This document shows positions 16,257-25,139 of a stretch of DNA of 64,000 nucleotides, piece after piece. Source of the stretch: G963662905 sp963662905 (GTDB lineage: Bacteria; Bacteroidota; Bacteroidia; Bacteroidales; WRLA01); assembly GCA_963662905.2 (NCBI GenBank), contig CAXXFD010000003.1, positions 1,364,001 through 1,428,000 of the forward strand. Reading direction: 5' to 3'. The notes beneath the pieces were generated by a model. The model worked only from the letters and a program-made list of their open reading frames with translations. It searched no databases and had not been told where the DNA came from. The translations under genes were made by a program, and so were the position numbers. The stretch's first letter is position 1, and each line of letters opens with the position of its first letter.

Positions 16257-16715
16257 ATGAATACGTTAAGTTACAAAACAATCAGTGCAAACAAGGAAAC
16301 TGCTCAAAAAGAGTGGGTTATTGTTGATGCAGAGAATGCCACGGTAGGCCGTTTATCAACAACGGTTGCCAAAATGTTGCGTGGGAAATATAAGCCCAGC
16401 TTTACTCCACATGCCGACTGTGGCGACAATGTGATCGTAATTAATGCCGACAAAGTTGTATTCGGCGGGAACAAAATGCAAACGAAAGAGTATATCCGTC
16501 ATACGGGTTACCCTGGAGGCCAGCGCAGCCGTACAGCTGATGAGCTGATGAAAAGCCGTCCGGAAGAAATCCTTCGTCATGCCATTAAAGGAATGCTCCC
16601 CAAGAACAAACTGGGTCGTGCGATCTTCAAGAACCTGTATGTTTATACAGGGACAGAACACCCCCATCAGGGTCAACAGCCAAAAGAAGTTGATTTAAGT
16701 ACAATTAAGCAATAA
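16257..16715 (+). CDS. rplM: 50S ribosomal protein L13
   Basis: The 152-residue protein is the large-subunit protein L13, recognised by EWVIVDAENATVGRLSTTVA, YKPSFTPHADCGDNVIVINA, YIRHTGYPGGQRSRTADEL and GMLPKNKLGRAIFKNLYVY. It is an early assembly protein binding 23S rRNA. The length is normal for Bacteroidota. It is followed after 2 bp by rpsI, the conserved L13-S9 operon, and carries its own promoter. Confidence 0.97.
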   Translation: MNTLSYKTISANKETAQKEWVIVDAENATVGRLSTTVAKMLRGKYKPSFTPHADCGDNVIVINADKVVFGGNKMQTKEYIRHTGYPGGQRSRTADELMKSRPEEILRHAIKGMLPKNKLGRAIFKNLYVYTGTEHPHQGQQPKEVDLSTIKQ

Positions 16716-16717
16716 CA

Positions 16718-17104
16718 ATGGAGTACATTAATACATTAGGCAGACGTAAAACTGCTGTTGCCCGTATTTATATGTCAGAGGGCGAAGGCAAGATTACTAT
16801 TAACAAGAAAGATTACAAAGAATATTTCAGTGTGCCTACACTGCACAAAATTGTTGAACAACCTTTTGTTTTGACTGAAACCACAGGGAAATACGATATT
16901 AAAGTCAACCTCGATGGTGGCGGAATCACAGGTCAGGCCGAAGCACTTCGCCTTGCGATCTCCCGCGCACTCTGCGAAATAGATCCTGAGTATCGCCCTG
17001 TACTGAAAGCAAATGGTTTGATGCGCCGTGACCCACGTATGGTAGAACGCAAAAAGCCCGGTCAACCAAAAGCAAGGAAGAAATTCCAGTTTAGCAAGCG
17101 TTAA
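16718..17104 (+). CDS. rpsI: 30S ribosomal protein S9
   Basis: The 128-residue protein has the S9 signatures NTLGRRKTAVARIYMSEGEG, GGGITGQAEALRLAISRAL and the basic tail KKPGQPKARKKFQFSKR, whose end reaches the ribosomal P site. The final KR is conserved. It lies 2 bp after rplM and is surely co-transcribed with it. Confidence 0.97.
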   Translation: MEYINTLGRRKTAVARIYMSEGEGKITINKKDYKEYFSVPTLHKIVEQPFVLTETTGKYDIKVNLDGGGITGQAEALRLAISRALCEIDPEYRPVLKANGLMRRDPRMVERKKPGQPKARKKFQFSKR

Positions 17105-17132
17105 TCAAATTATTCACTTTTTATTAAATTAT

Positions 17133-17171
17133 GTTTAGCATCTAAACGGTTAAGACTTTCCCTTTGGGAAA
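17133..17171 (+). promoter_or_regulatory. Two hairpins in the rpsB leader
   Basis: GTTTAG-CAT-CTAAAC (17133-17147) and TTTCCC-TTT-GGGAAA (17157-17171) are two consecutive perfect 6-bp hairpins with 3-nt loops, 34 bp before the rpsB start. Neither is followed by a T run, so they look like a structured mRNA leader rather than a terminator. In other bacteria S2 represses its own rpsB-tsf mRNA through leader structure; that role is inferred here. Confidence 0.45.
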
Positions 17172-17204
17172 CTACTTGATTGTTGCTAATTAAAGAAAGT
17201 AAAC

Positions 17205-18065
17205 ATGGCAAGAGCAAATTTCGAAGAATTACTGGAAGCAGGTGTACACTTTGGCCACCTAAAACGTAAGTGGAACCCCAATATGGCGCCATATATTTTT
17301 ATGGAACGCAATGGTATCCACATCATTGACCTCTACAAAACAGCAGCTAAAATAGAAGAAGCTGCAGCTGCACTGAAGCAGGTAGCCAAATCAGGTAAAA
17401 AGGTTTTGTTTGTTGCAACAAAAAAACAAGCAAAAGACATCGTAGCCCAGGAAGTTAAAAAAGTGGATATGCCATACGCTACTGAGCGTTGGCCCGGCGG
17501 TATGCTTACCAACTTTGCAACAATCCGCAAAGCTGTTAAAAAAATGACCTCCATCGATAAACTGGTAGAAACAGATAACTACAGCAACCTTTCCAAGCGC
17601 GAACGCCTTCAAATTCATCGCGAACGTCAGAAACTGGAAAAAAACTTTGGTAGTATCGCTGACCTGAACCGTTTACCGGCTGCTATTTTTATTGTTGATA
17701 TCAGCAAAGAACACATTGCTGTTCACGAAGCAAAGAAACTTAATATTCCTACCTTCGCTATTGTTGATACCAATTCTAACCCGCAACTCGTTGATTTCCC
17801 AATTCCTGCCAATGACGATGCCAGCAAATCCATTGCAATTATCGTCAAAATAATGGTTCAGGCAATCCAGGAAGGTCTTGATGAACGCAAAGTTGAACGC
17901 GAAAAGCGTGCTGCGGATCAGGCTGCCGAAGCTGCAGAACAGGAGGAAGCAGAAGAAAAAAGAACAGTTGTTGCTGAAGACGATGACGACGATGACGACG
18001 ATCAGCCCAAGCGCAAAAAACGTCCTCGTAAAGTGATCGCAAAATCAGATAAAAATAATGACTAA
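17205..18065 (+). CDS. rpsB: 30S ribosomal protein S2
   Basis: The 286-residue protein has the S2 motifs LLEAGVHFGHLKRKWNPNM, IDLYKTAAKIEEAA, VLFVATKKQAKDIVA, RWPGGMLTNFATIRKAVKKM, RLPAAIFIVDISKEHIAVHEA and PTFAIVDTNSNP. The core is usual up to about residue 230. After it comes an extension with an alanine/glutamate-rich helix, an acidic run of aspartates and a final basic PKRKKRPRK segment. Such charged tails occur in some Bacteroidota S2 proteins. The gene is followed by tsf after a hairpin-containing gap. Confidence 0.97.
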   Translation: MARANFEELLEAGVHFGHLKRKWNPNMAPYIFMERNGIHIIDLYKTAAKIEEAAAALKQVAKSGKKVLFVATKKQAKDIVAQEVKKVDMPYATERWPGGMLTNFATIRKAVKKMTSIDKLVETDNYSNLSKRERLQIHRERQKLEKNFGSIADLNRLPAAIFIVDISKEHIAVHEAKKLNIPTFAIVDTNSNPQLVDFPIPANDDASKSIAIIVKIMVQAIQEGLDERKVEREKRAADQAAEAAEQEEAEEKRTVVAEDDDDDDDDQPKRKKRPRKVIAKSDKNND

Positions 18066-18096
18066 TCGTATTTTATCAAATAATTAATAAACCCTC

Positions 18097-18126
18097 GAAA
18101 ATACGTGTTCATTAGCACGTATTTTC
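18097..18126 (+). terminator. Hairpin between rpsB and tsf (partial terminator/attenuator)
   Basis: GAAAATACGTG and CACGTATTTTC form a perfect 11-bp stem with an 8-nt loop, followed by only a short T stretch (tgttt). It may reduce read-through from rpsB into tsf or stabilise the upstream mRNA end. Confidence 0.55.
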
Positions 18127-18145
18127 TGTTTAAAACCCATAAATA

Positions 18146-18979
18146 ATGGCAAAAATTACAGCAGCTGAAGTTAATAAGCTCAGGAAAACCACAGGCGCAG
18201 GTATGATGGACTGTAAGAAGGCGCTTGTTGAATCTGACGGTGATTTCGAAAAAGCAATCGATTACCTCCGCAAAAAAGGTCAGAAGGTTGCTGCAAAACG
18301 TGCCGACCGCGAGGCTGGCGAAGGATTTGTTTTCGCAAATATCAACGAAGACAAAACTTTTGGTACAATTATTATGCTGAACTGCGAAACAGATTTCGTA
18401 GCGAAAAACCAGGATTTCATTGATTTCGCTAAAAAAGTTTCTGTAGTATCTATCGAAAATAAAACCAAAAGTCTTGACGAACTCAAGGGAATGGAAATCG
18501 AAGGCCGTTCAATTGCTGATCACGTAACAGACCTTACCGGTACAATCGGTGAAAAAATCGACCTCGGCGCACTGGAATGCCTCGAATCAGAACTCGTTGC
18601 AGGTTATAACCACCATGGCAACCGTATTGCAACCCTTGTTGCTTTAAACCAAACCGGCGAAAAAGAAGCTGAAGCAGGCCACGACCTTGCCATGCAGGTT
18701 GCAGCAATGAACCCTGTTGCCGTTGATAAAGACAGTGTTTCTGAAGAAGTAAAAGAACGTGAACTTCAGGTAGGCCGCGAACAAGCCATTCAAGAAGGCA
18801 AACCGGAACAAATTATTGAAAAAATCGCTCAGGGAAAACTCCAGCGCTTCTTTAAAGACAACACTCTTGCTGAGCAGGATTTCATCAAGGACGCCAAAAA
18901 ATCTGTAAGCCAATATCTTACAGAAGTTAACAAAGACCTTAAAGTCGTTAATTTCAAACGTGTTGGCCTCGACGGTTAA
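18146..18979 (+). CDS. tsf: Elongation factor Ts
   Basis: The 277-residue protein is the nucleotide-exchange factor for EF-Tu. It shows the N-terminal UBA-like helix with VNKLRKTTGAGMMDCKKAL and AIDYLRKKGQKVAAKRADREA, then LNCETDFVAKN, the EF-Tu-contacting core motif. Length and order are normal. It follows rpsB as in most bacteria and ends before a terminator at 19008. Confidence 0.97.
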   Translation: MAKITAAEVNKLRKTTGAGMMDCKKALVESDGDFEKAIDYLRKKGQKVAAKRADREAGEGFVFANINEDKTFGTIIMLNCETDFVAKNQDFIDFAKKVSVVSIENKTKSLDELKGMEIEGRSIADHVTDLTGTIGEKIDLGALECLESELVAGYNHHGNRIATLVALNQTGEKEAEAGHDLAMQVAAMNPVAVDKDSVSEEVKERELQVGREQAIQEGKPEQIIEKIAQGKLQRFFKDNTLAEQDFIKDAKKSVSQYLTEVNKDLKVVNFKRVGLDG

Positions 18980-19007
18980 TCCTCGAAACAATTCATACTA
19001 CATAAGG

Positions 19008-19037
19008 CTGCTTCCTTTCCGGAGGCAGTTTTTTTTT
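19008..19037 (+). terminator. Terminator after tsf
   Basis: CTGCTTCC and GGAGGCAG pair (with one G-T) around a 5-nt loop and are followed by nine T residues, 28 bp after the tsf stop. Confidence 0.88.
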
Positions 19038-19106
19038 GCATATTTTATAATTAATGGCCTAAAATTGTCCAACACAAATATTCTTCGAAAGAAATAATAA
19101 GAAAAA

Positions 19107-19138
19107 TTTGACAAAACAAAGAGAAATAGCTTACTTTG
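19107..19138 (+). promoter_or_regulatory. Probable promoter of the efflux operon
   Basis: TTTG at 19107-19110 is 20 bp before TTACTTTG at 19131-19138, one base away from the TAnnTTTG consensus. The first gene starts 54 bp downstream. Confidence 0.45.
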
Positions 19139-19192
19139 ACCTAAATTTCCCTTTCGCAATCATAAACTAGTTTTAAATCTAATACTAAAGGA

Positions 19193-20437
19193 ATGAATAA
19201 AAGAAACTGGATCATCCTGGCATCTATCGCTGTAATCCTAATCCTGGCCTTTCTTATCGGTGGCTCAGACGGCAGTCAGAAAGAAGACATTTTCACCAAT
19301 GTTAAAAAAGGCGAATTCGTCATTGATGTGCGTACAACCGGAGAACTGGAAGCCAAAAATTCTACCGATATCCGTTTTGAATCCAATATCCTCCGAAGCC
19401 TCGGATTCTATGATGATATTAAAATTGATAAACTCATTGCAGAAGGCACGGTAGTCGATTCAGGGGAATTTGTTGCGCAGCTCGACAAAACACCTATTGC
19501 CAACCGGATGAAGGAGCTGGACAATGAAATCACGAAACTTGAAAGCCAGCTGGAACAAAAGATGATCGACACTTCTCTGCGGATGCGGGAATTGCGCAAC
19601 AACCTCATCAACCAGGAATTTGAACTGGAAGAAAAGAAAATTGAAGTGGAACAGTCGATTTATGAGCCACCGGCAACCCAAAGGCAGGCTCAAATTGCCC
19701 TGGAAAAATCACAACGGGCTTTCAGGCAAATGAAAAACAATTATGATTTGCAAATCACCAAAGCAAAAGCAGAGGTGCGTGAAGTACAGGCCGACCTGAA
19801 CTCACAAAAACTGAAAGTAGAAAAATACATGCGTGCCATGGCCAATTTCACCATTATGGCGCCCCAGCCCGGAATGGTGATTTACCACAAAGGCTGGCGC
19901 GGAAAAATTGAAACCGGCTCATCGGTTAGCCCCTGGGACCCCATCGTAGCAAAATTGCCCGACCTGAGCATGATGATTACCAAAACCTATGTTAACGAAA
20001 TAGATATCAGCAAGCTGAGTGAAAAGCAGGAGGCAACCATTGGCATTGATGCCTTCCCTGAAAAAAGCTATACCGGAAATGTTGTTTCCGTTGCCAATAT
20101 AGGCGAGCAATTGCGCAATTCAACCGCAAAGGTTTATGAAGTAATCATCGACCTGAACGAATCTGATTCCATCCTGAAACCCGCAATGACTACCCAGGTC
20201 ACCATTATCACAGATATTCTGAATGATGTCCTTTTCCTGCCGCTGGAGTGCGTGCACAGCAATGATTCCATGACGTACGTTTTCACAAAAAGCAATAAGC
20301 AGGAAGTCATAACAGGTGCCAGCAACTCCGATGCAATAGTGATTGAGGAAGGACTGGAAGAAGGCCAAACCGTATATCTTTCGATGCCACAGGATCCCGA
20401 AGATTTCAGTTTGCGACTGCTGGATAAAAAACAATAA
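19193..20437 (+). CDS. HlyD/MacA-type periplasmic adaptor of an efflux system
   Basis: The 414-residue protein has one N-terminal membrane helix (WIILASIAVILILAFLIGG) and then the membrane-fusion-protein layout. A lipoyl/barrel half begins at KKGEFVIDVRTTGELEAKN, a long coiled-coil hairpin spans about residues 105-215 (rich in Glu, Lys, Gln) and the second half begins NFTIMAPQPGMVIYH. MFPs bridge an inner-membrane transporter and a TolC channel. The downstream genes supply a permease (12 bp away) and a TolC protein, so this is a tripartite exporter; the substrate is unknown. Confidence 0.85.
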   Translation: MNKRNWIILASIAVILILAFLIGGSDGSQKEDIFTNVKKGEFVIDVRTTGELEAKNSTDIRFESNILRSLGFYDDIKIDKLIAEGTVVDSGEFVAQLDKTPIANRMKELDNEITKLESQLEQKMIDTSLRMRELRNNLINQEFELEEKKIEVEQSIYEPPATQRQAQIALEKSQRAFRQMKNNYDLQITKAKAEVREVQADLNSQKLKVEKYMRAMANFTIMAPQPGMVIYHKGWRGKIETGSSVSPWDPIVAKLPDLSMMITKTYVNEIDISKLSEKQEATIGIDAFPEKSYTGNVVSVANIGEQLRNSTAKVYEVIIDLNESDSILKPAMTTQVTIITDILNDVLFLPLECVHSNDSMTYVFTKSNKQEVITGASNSDAIVIEEGLEEGQTVYLSMPQDPEDFSLRLLDKKQ

Positions 20438-20449
20438 AAGGAGGACAAT

Positions 20450-21808
20450 ATGGAACGCTTCATACAAATCCTCCTGATTGCTCTTGAGGCAGTAGTTGCC
20501 AATAAAACCCGCAGTCTGCTCACTACTTTGGGCATTATTTTTGGCGTTGCTGCCGTAATTGCCATGCTATCCATCGGCAAAGGGGCACAAAAGGAAATCC
20601 TCGACCAAATGAAACTGGTGGGTGTCAACAACATCATCATCTCGGCTAAAACAGATAACGCCAGGAGCGATGATGAAAATTCCGATTCCGACTCTGATTC
20701 CGATTCCGATTCAGGCAATGAAGACCAGGGGAAAAATATGGGCAAACTTTCCCGTGGCCTCAGCATGGAAGAAGCAATTGCTATTGAACAGAATGTGCCC
20801 ACAGCACTAAATGTTTGCCCCGAAGTAAGTTATAATACTACCGTCATCCGTTCGGGAAACAAAAGCAAAGCCACTTTAAAAGGAGTTACCCCAAATTATT
20901 TTGACGTTTTTGGCCAGGAACTGATCAAAGGGCATTTCTTTGATGAACAGCATATGAAATCAGACAAACCCGTTTGCGTAATTGGCCAGAAACTCAGCGC
21001 ACGCCTTTTTCAAAAGGAAGACCCAATTGGGAAAAGCATTAAATGCGGAGACATCTGGTTTACAGTGTGCGGAATCATCAAAGATCTGAACACATCGGGC
21101 AAGCTGAGCGATCTCGGCATGAATCTGAGTCAAAATGATGTATTTGCACCCCTAACAAGTGTATTGAGCAGATATAATGACCGGGCCAGGATCACCAGTG
21201 AATCTGTATCACGTGGGGGGCGAAGGCGAAGTTCATCTTCCACTGAAGAGAGCAACCGCAACCAGCTCGACAAAATTACCGTACAGGTAACCGACAGCCG
21301 CTACCTCAGCCCAACTGCTGAAGTTCTGAGCCGGATGATTTTGCGCAGGCATTCCGGAGCCGATGATTTTGAAATTACCATCCCTGAGCTTTTGCTTAAA
21401 CAAGAACAACGCACCAAAGATATTTTTAATATAGTGCTTGGCGCCATTGCCAGTATTTCGCTTATCGTGGGCGGTATCGGGATTATGAATATTATGCTGG
21501 CATCCGTGATGGAACGTATCCGCGAAATCGGGGTGCGGCTTGCTATTGGCGCCCGTAAGCGGGATATCGTGATGCAATTCCTGATGGAATCTACACTCAT
21601 CAGCCTGGCCGGCGGCATCATTGGCATTTTGCTCGGTGTTATTTTTGCCAAACTTATTATGAAAATAACCGGTATCCTGACCATCATCAGTGTGGTAAGC
21701 ATTGTGATTTCGTTTGGCGTATCGGCCGGTGTAGGAATATTGTTTGGCTTTATGCCTGCAAAAAGGGCATCGGAACAGGATCCGGTAACCTCATTGCGCC
21801 ACGATTAA
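20450..21808 (+). CDS. MacB-like ABC transporter permease with Ser-Asp repeat
   Basis: The 452-residue protein has the FtsX/MacB permease plan. An N-terminal helix (TRSLLTTLGIIFGVAAVIAML) precedes a large periplasmic MacB-PCD domain of about 270 residues, and three C-terminal helices carry GGIGIMNIMLASVMERIREIGVRLAIGARKRDI split across the usual coupling region. Two low-complexity insertions are odd: an acidic Asp-Ser repeat near residues 79-91 encoded by GATTCC-type hexamers, and SRGGRRRSSSSTEESN near 260. No ATP-binding subunit is encoded in the operon, which goes straight to the TolC gene, so the ATPase must come from elsewhere. Confidence 0.85.
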   Translation: MERFIQILLIALEAVVANKTRSLLTTLGIIFGVAAVIAMLSIGKGAQKEILDQMKLVGVNNIIISAKTDNARSDDENSDSDSDSDSDSGNEDQGKNMGKLSRGLSMEEAIAIEQNVPTALNVCPEVSYNTTVIRSGNKSKATLKGVTPNYFDVFGQELIKGHFFDEQHMKSDKPVCVIGQKLSARLFQKEDPIGKSIKCGDIWFTVCGIIKDLNTSGKLSDLGMNLSQNDVFAPLTSVLSRYNDRARITSESVSRGGRRRSSSSTEESNRNQLDKITVQVTDSRYLSPTAEVLSRMILRRHSGADDFEITIPELLLKQEQRTKDIFNIVLGAIASISLIVGGIGIMNIMLASVMERIREIGVRLAIGARKRDIVMQFLMESTLISLAGGIIGILLGVIFAKLIMKITGILTIISVVSIVISFGVSAGVGILFGFMPAKRASEQDPVTSLRHD

Positions 21809-21841
21809 TCCCTTTTAATTTAACCCAAGAAACAGATTAAA

Positions 21842-23326
21842 ATGAAAATATTAAATATACTGACCATCCTGCTTATACTCCTCTCCTGCCCTTTTGTAAA
21901 GGCACAGGAAGAACGGGTTTTTACTCTTGATGAAGTAATAACCGTTGCCCAACAAAGGTCCAACATTGCTTTGATTGCCAAGCATACGTTCAGGCAAAGC
22001 TTTTGGGAATACCGAACTTTTAAAGCAAATTACCTCCCCTTGCTCAGTGTTGATGCCACCCTTCCAAATTTCAACAGGGCAATTAATGAGGTAACGCAGC
22101 CGGATGGAACCATTGAATACAAAGAACAGAAATATACGACTTTTTCCGGACAGCTTTCACTGCAGCAAAATATTGGGCTAACCGGTGGGGTTATTTCACT
22201 CAACAGCGGATTAAGGAGAACCGATAATATTTTTGATACCATCACGCAAACAAGTTACCTGAGCACACCCGTCAATATCAGCTATAACCAACCAATCTTT
22301 CAGTACAACGATTATAAATGGGCAAAAAGGATTGAACCTTTAAAATATGAAAAAGCGAAACGCGTGTATCTGGAAGACATGGAGGATGTGGCACTGACAT
22401 CGATTAGAAACTTTTTTAATTTACTGGTCGCACAGGTACAAACCGATATTGCGGAAGAAAATGTTGCATATTATGACACTTTGTTTTTTATTGGCAAAGG
22501 CCGTTACAATATGGGCAAAACCTCTGAGGATGAAGTACTTAATCTGGAGCTGAAACTTTTAAACGCCCAATCAGACCTGGAACAGGCTAAGCTCAATTAC
22601 AATAGTCAGTTACAAAGATTCCTGAGCTTCCTGCGATTGCCCCATAATCTCGAGGTAAAGCTCATTCCACCTGCAGAAAGCAACCCTTTTCAGGTAAATA
22701 TTGAAGAAGCCATTGAGCTTGCCCACACCAATACATCCAGCGGCATGGAGTTTGAACGAAGGCTCCTGGAAGCGGACAAAAGCCTGAATTATGCAAAAAT
22801 GCAGGGACGCTTTGACGCAAATATTTATGCCGTATTTGGATTAACGCAATCGGCTCAAGATTTGGCTGATGCATATAAAAAACCACTAGACCAACAGCAG
22901 GTAAATGTAGGGATATCTGTTCCAATTCTGGACTGGGGAAGATCCAAAGGAAGAATTAAAATGGCAGAATCAGGCCGTGAACTGGAATACATACGCGTTG
23001 AACAGGAACAAGTTGATTTTGAACAAAATATATATCTTCAAACTGCTAATTTCAATATGCAGAACCAACTTCTGACCATCGCCGCAAAAGCCGATACCGT
23101 TGCGCGCAAAAGCTATGAAATTACCCGCAAACGCTATATGATCGGTAAAATTAATGATGTGCTGAAACTTACCGAAGCTCAGCAAAGTTTCGATCGGTCA
23201 AAAATATCGTATTACAATGCCCTGGAAACCTATTGGCAATACTACTATACTGTGCGAAAGCTGACCCTCTTCGACTTCAGAAACAACAGCACCATCGAGT
23301 TCGATGAAAAAAACCTGTTAAACTAA
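21842..23326 (+). CDS. TolC-family outer-membrane efflux protein
   Basis: The 494-residue protein has a signal peptide (LTILLILLSCPFVKAQ) and the twofold TolC layout of long helices and strands: FTLDEVITVAQQRS at the start of the first repeat and EEAIELAHTNTSS at the second. It ends with QQSFDRSKISYYNALETYWQYYYTVRKLTLFDF, a usual OEP terminus. It forms the outer-membrane channel of the exporter whose adaptor and permease lie just upstream. Confidence 0.88.
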   Translation: MKILNILTILLILLSCPFVKAQEERVFTLDEVITVAQQRSNIALIAKHTFRQSFWEYRTFKANYLPLLSVDATLPNFNRAINEVTQPDGTIEYKEQKYTTFSGQLSLQQNIGLTGGVISLNSGLRRTDNIFDTITQTSYLSTPVNISYNQPIFQYNDYKWAKRIEPLKYEKAKRVYLEDMEDVALTSIRNFFNLLVAQVQTDIAEENVAYYDTLFFIGKGRYNMGKTSEDEVLNLELKLLNAQSDLEQAKLNYNSQLQRFLSFLRLPHNLEVKLIPPAESNPFQVNIEEAIELAHTNTSSGMEFERRLLEADKSLNYAKMQGRFDANIYAVFGLTQSAQDLADAYKKPLDQQQVNVGISVPILDWGRSKGRIKMAESGRELEYIRVEQEQVDFEQNIYLQTANFNMQNQLLTIAAKADTVARKSYEITRKRYMIGKINDVLKLTEAQQSFDRSKISYYNALETYWQYYYTVRKLTLFDFRNNSTIEFDEKNLLN

Positions 23327-23370
23327 AAACAACTGACTGCTTTGCTTGTTAATGCAGTGTGGAAACACAA

Positions 23371-23386
23371 TAAATTTGTAGATTTG
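23371..23386 (+). promoter_or_regulatory. Two tandem -7-like boxes before the peroxiredoxin gene
   Basis: TAAATTTG (23371-23378) and TAGATTTG (23379-23386) both fit TAnnTTTG and are adjacent. A TTG at 23346-23348 is 22 bp before the first, slightly long for a -33 element. The start codon follows about 50 bp later. Confidence 0.4.
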
Positions 23387-23434
23387 TAATATCTAAAGAA
23401 CAGAAAATCAATAAAAAACAAAATTACAAGAATT

Positions 23435-24070
23435 ATGTCCGTATTAGTTGGTAAAAAAGCCCCTCATTTCGAAGCAGATGCTGTGATTAACGGCTGCGAA
23501 TTCGTCGAAAAATTTTCTTTGGAGCAATTTATTGGGAAAAAACACGTCATTTTCTTCTTCTACCCTGCCGATTTCACTTTTGTCTGTCCTACCGAAATCA
23601 TTGCATTTCAGGATAAAATAGAAGAATTTGAAAAACGCAATGTAGCTGTTGTTGGCTGTTCCGTTGATTCAAAATTTTCCCACTTTGCCTGGTTAAATAC
23701 CGAAAAAAACAAAGGAGGAATCCAAGGCGTAAAATTTCCCCTGGTTTCCGACTTAAGCAAAACTATATCAGAAAATTACGATGTTTTGGCCGGTGAATAT
23801 GATTATGATGAAGAGGACGACCTGAGCACATTTGATGGTGAAGCCGTTTCGTATCGTGGTCTTTTCCTCATCGACAAGCAAGGCGTTGTGCGTCATCAGG
23901 TTGTTAATGATATGCCACTGGGCAGAAGTGTTGAGGAAACGCTCCGCATGATCGATGCACTTCAGTTCTTCGAAGAAAACGGTGAAGTTTGCCCTGCCGA
24001 CTGGCACAAAGGTGATGAAGCCATGAAACCAACTCAGGAAGGAGTTTCATCTTACCTGGCAAAAAAATAA
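23435..24070 (+). CDS. Typical 2-Cys peroxiredoxin (AhpC/TSA family)
   Basis: The 211-residue protein has the peroxidatic cysteine in FFYPADFTFVCPTE (about residue 50) and the resolving cysteine in NGEVCPADWHKGDEA (about 188). It therefore reduces hydrogen or organic peroxides by the typical two-cysteine mechanism. SVDSKFSHFAWLN and LFLIDKQGVVRHQVVNDMPLGR are further family motifs. It is a single-gene unit ending at a strong hairpin terminator, and is the last core gene before the accessory island. Confidence 0.93.
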   Translation: MSVLVGKKAPHFEADAVINGCEFVEKFSLEQFIGKKHVIFFFYPADFTFVCPTEIIAFQDKIEEFEKRNVAVVGCSVDSKFSHFAWLNTEKNKGGIQGVKFPLVSDLSKTISENYDVLAGEYDYDEEDDLSTFDGEAVSYRGLFLIDKQGVVRHQVVNDMPLGRSVEETLRMIDALQFFEENGEVCPADWHKGDEAMKPTQEGVSSYLAKK

Positions 24071-24089
24071 GCAAGACATTTATTCCTCC

Positions 24090-24126
24090 AAAAAGCATCT
24101 GTAATTATTACAGGTGCTTTTTTTAT
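24090..24126 (+). terminator. Terminator after peroxiredoxin, probably bidirectional
   Basis: AGCATCTGTAA and TTACAGGTGCT pair around a short loop, with A residues before and T residues after. It can serve the plus-strand peroxiredoxin gene and the convergent CARF gene whose stop codon lies at 24123-24125. Confidence 0.8.
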
Positions 24127-25139
24127 TCATGTACGGAAAGGTTCAGGCGCCTTTCCCGTATATCCGACATATCAACAAAGCGCACCTTCAGGTCCTTGGC
24201 CCGTGCCCGCAACACTTCATTCAAACGGATATCGTCACGCGCAAAATCAAGGTTTGTGAAAAACAAAGATCGGGTGTTCATGCCAAATTTATCATCCAAA
24301 GCACCCAGTTTATACAAAGCTCCCTCAACCTTTGTTTTGAGGTTATGCCGTGAAAAATACGCCTTGCACTCCACCACATGAATGCGGTCGCGGTAGAGGA
24401 AAATCACATCAAATTCATTATAAACTTCTGCTTTTCGCACACTTACTTTCATAGCAATCTGATCATCAGCCAGTTTCAGCTCAGTTTTGATACGATCATA
24501 AACATATTCTTCAAACCAACCTCCGCTAAAATAGGATCGCTCTTCAGGCGTGATGCATTTCATGGCCTTTCGTATCTCGGGAATATGGTTTTGACGGTTA
24601 TTGTTCTTGATACATTCATCCATCAAATGACGCCCCATGGCCACATCCGTAAGCTTGCGGTCGGCAAAGGCTATTTTCAGTCCATGCGCAAGCAATGAAG
24701 CTTTGAGCGAGGGTTTGGTTTTATATTCATGCTCCGCCCTCGTAATATGCGGATGGAGCTGACGGTATGAGCCTTCACCCAAAAAGCTGAAGATAATCCT
24801 TGCTTTCGGAAAACGTCCGAAAAAACTATAGGCCGCCAAAGCCATAATTTTTGTTCCGCAAGTAATATGCACCAGGTACTCATTGGCCAAATCAAGGTTC
24901 AAACCCGAAAGTTGCTGGGAAGTTTGGCTAATACCGTGAGGATCGCATACCAGCCGGCTACATTTTTCATCATCAATTCCGGCAGATTTTATAATCCAGT
25001 TCACCCTGTTGGCGTCCGGCACTTCCATTTTTCGGGTAGTTATAAAGATGTATTCATCTGCACCGGTGCCAAATTCATGGATAAACTGCAGGTTTGGCAG
25101 TGTCCGCTCATCAACAAGCATTACAATCTTTCGTGACAT
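24123..25139 (-). CDS. Card1/Can2-like CARF-domain nuclease (DUF1887 type)
   Basis: The 338-residue protein resembles Card1/Can2 proteins: an N-terminal CARF domain that senses cyclic oligoadenylate and a C-terminal PD-(D/E)XK nuclease. The CARF part shows IVMLVDERTLPNLQF at the start and YLVHITCGTKIMALAAYSFF near residues 88-107, the ligand-loop region. The nuclease part shows GGWFEEYVY near 206-214, then NEFDVIFLYRDRIHVVECK with Asp244, Glu257 and Lys259 as the likely catalytic set. ATG 25139 is preferred because the conserved domain starts there. Card1 family members act as ancillary effectors of type III CRISPR, cutting nucleic acid when cyclic tetra-adenylate binds. No cas10, cas genes or repeat array lie in this window, so its activating signal must come from elsewhere. 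Confidence 0.75.
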   Translation of the reverse strand: MSRKIVMLVDERTLPNLQFIHEFGTGADEYIFITTRKMEVPDANRVNWIIKSAGIDDEKCSRLVCDPHGISQTSQQLSGLNLDLANEYLVHITCGTKIMALAAYSFFGRFPKARIIFSFLGEGSYRQLHPHITRAEHEYKTKPSLKASLLAHGLKIAFADRKLTDVAMGRHLMDECIKNNNRQNHIPEIRKAMKCITPEERSYFSGGWFEEYVYDRIKTELKLADDQIAMKVSVRKAEVYNEFDVIFLYRDRIHVVECKAYFSRHNLKTKVEGALYKLGALDDKFGMNTRSLFFTNLDFARDDIRLNEVLRARAKDLKVRFVDMSDIRERRLNLSVHE

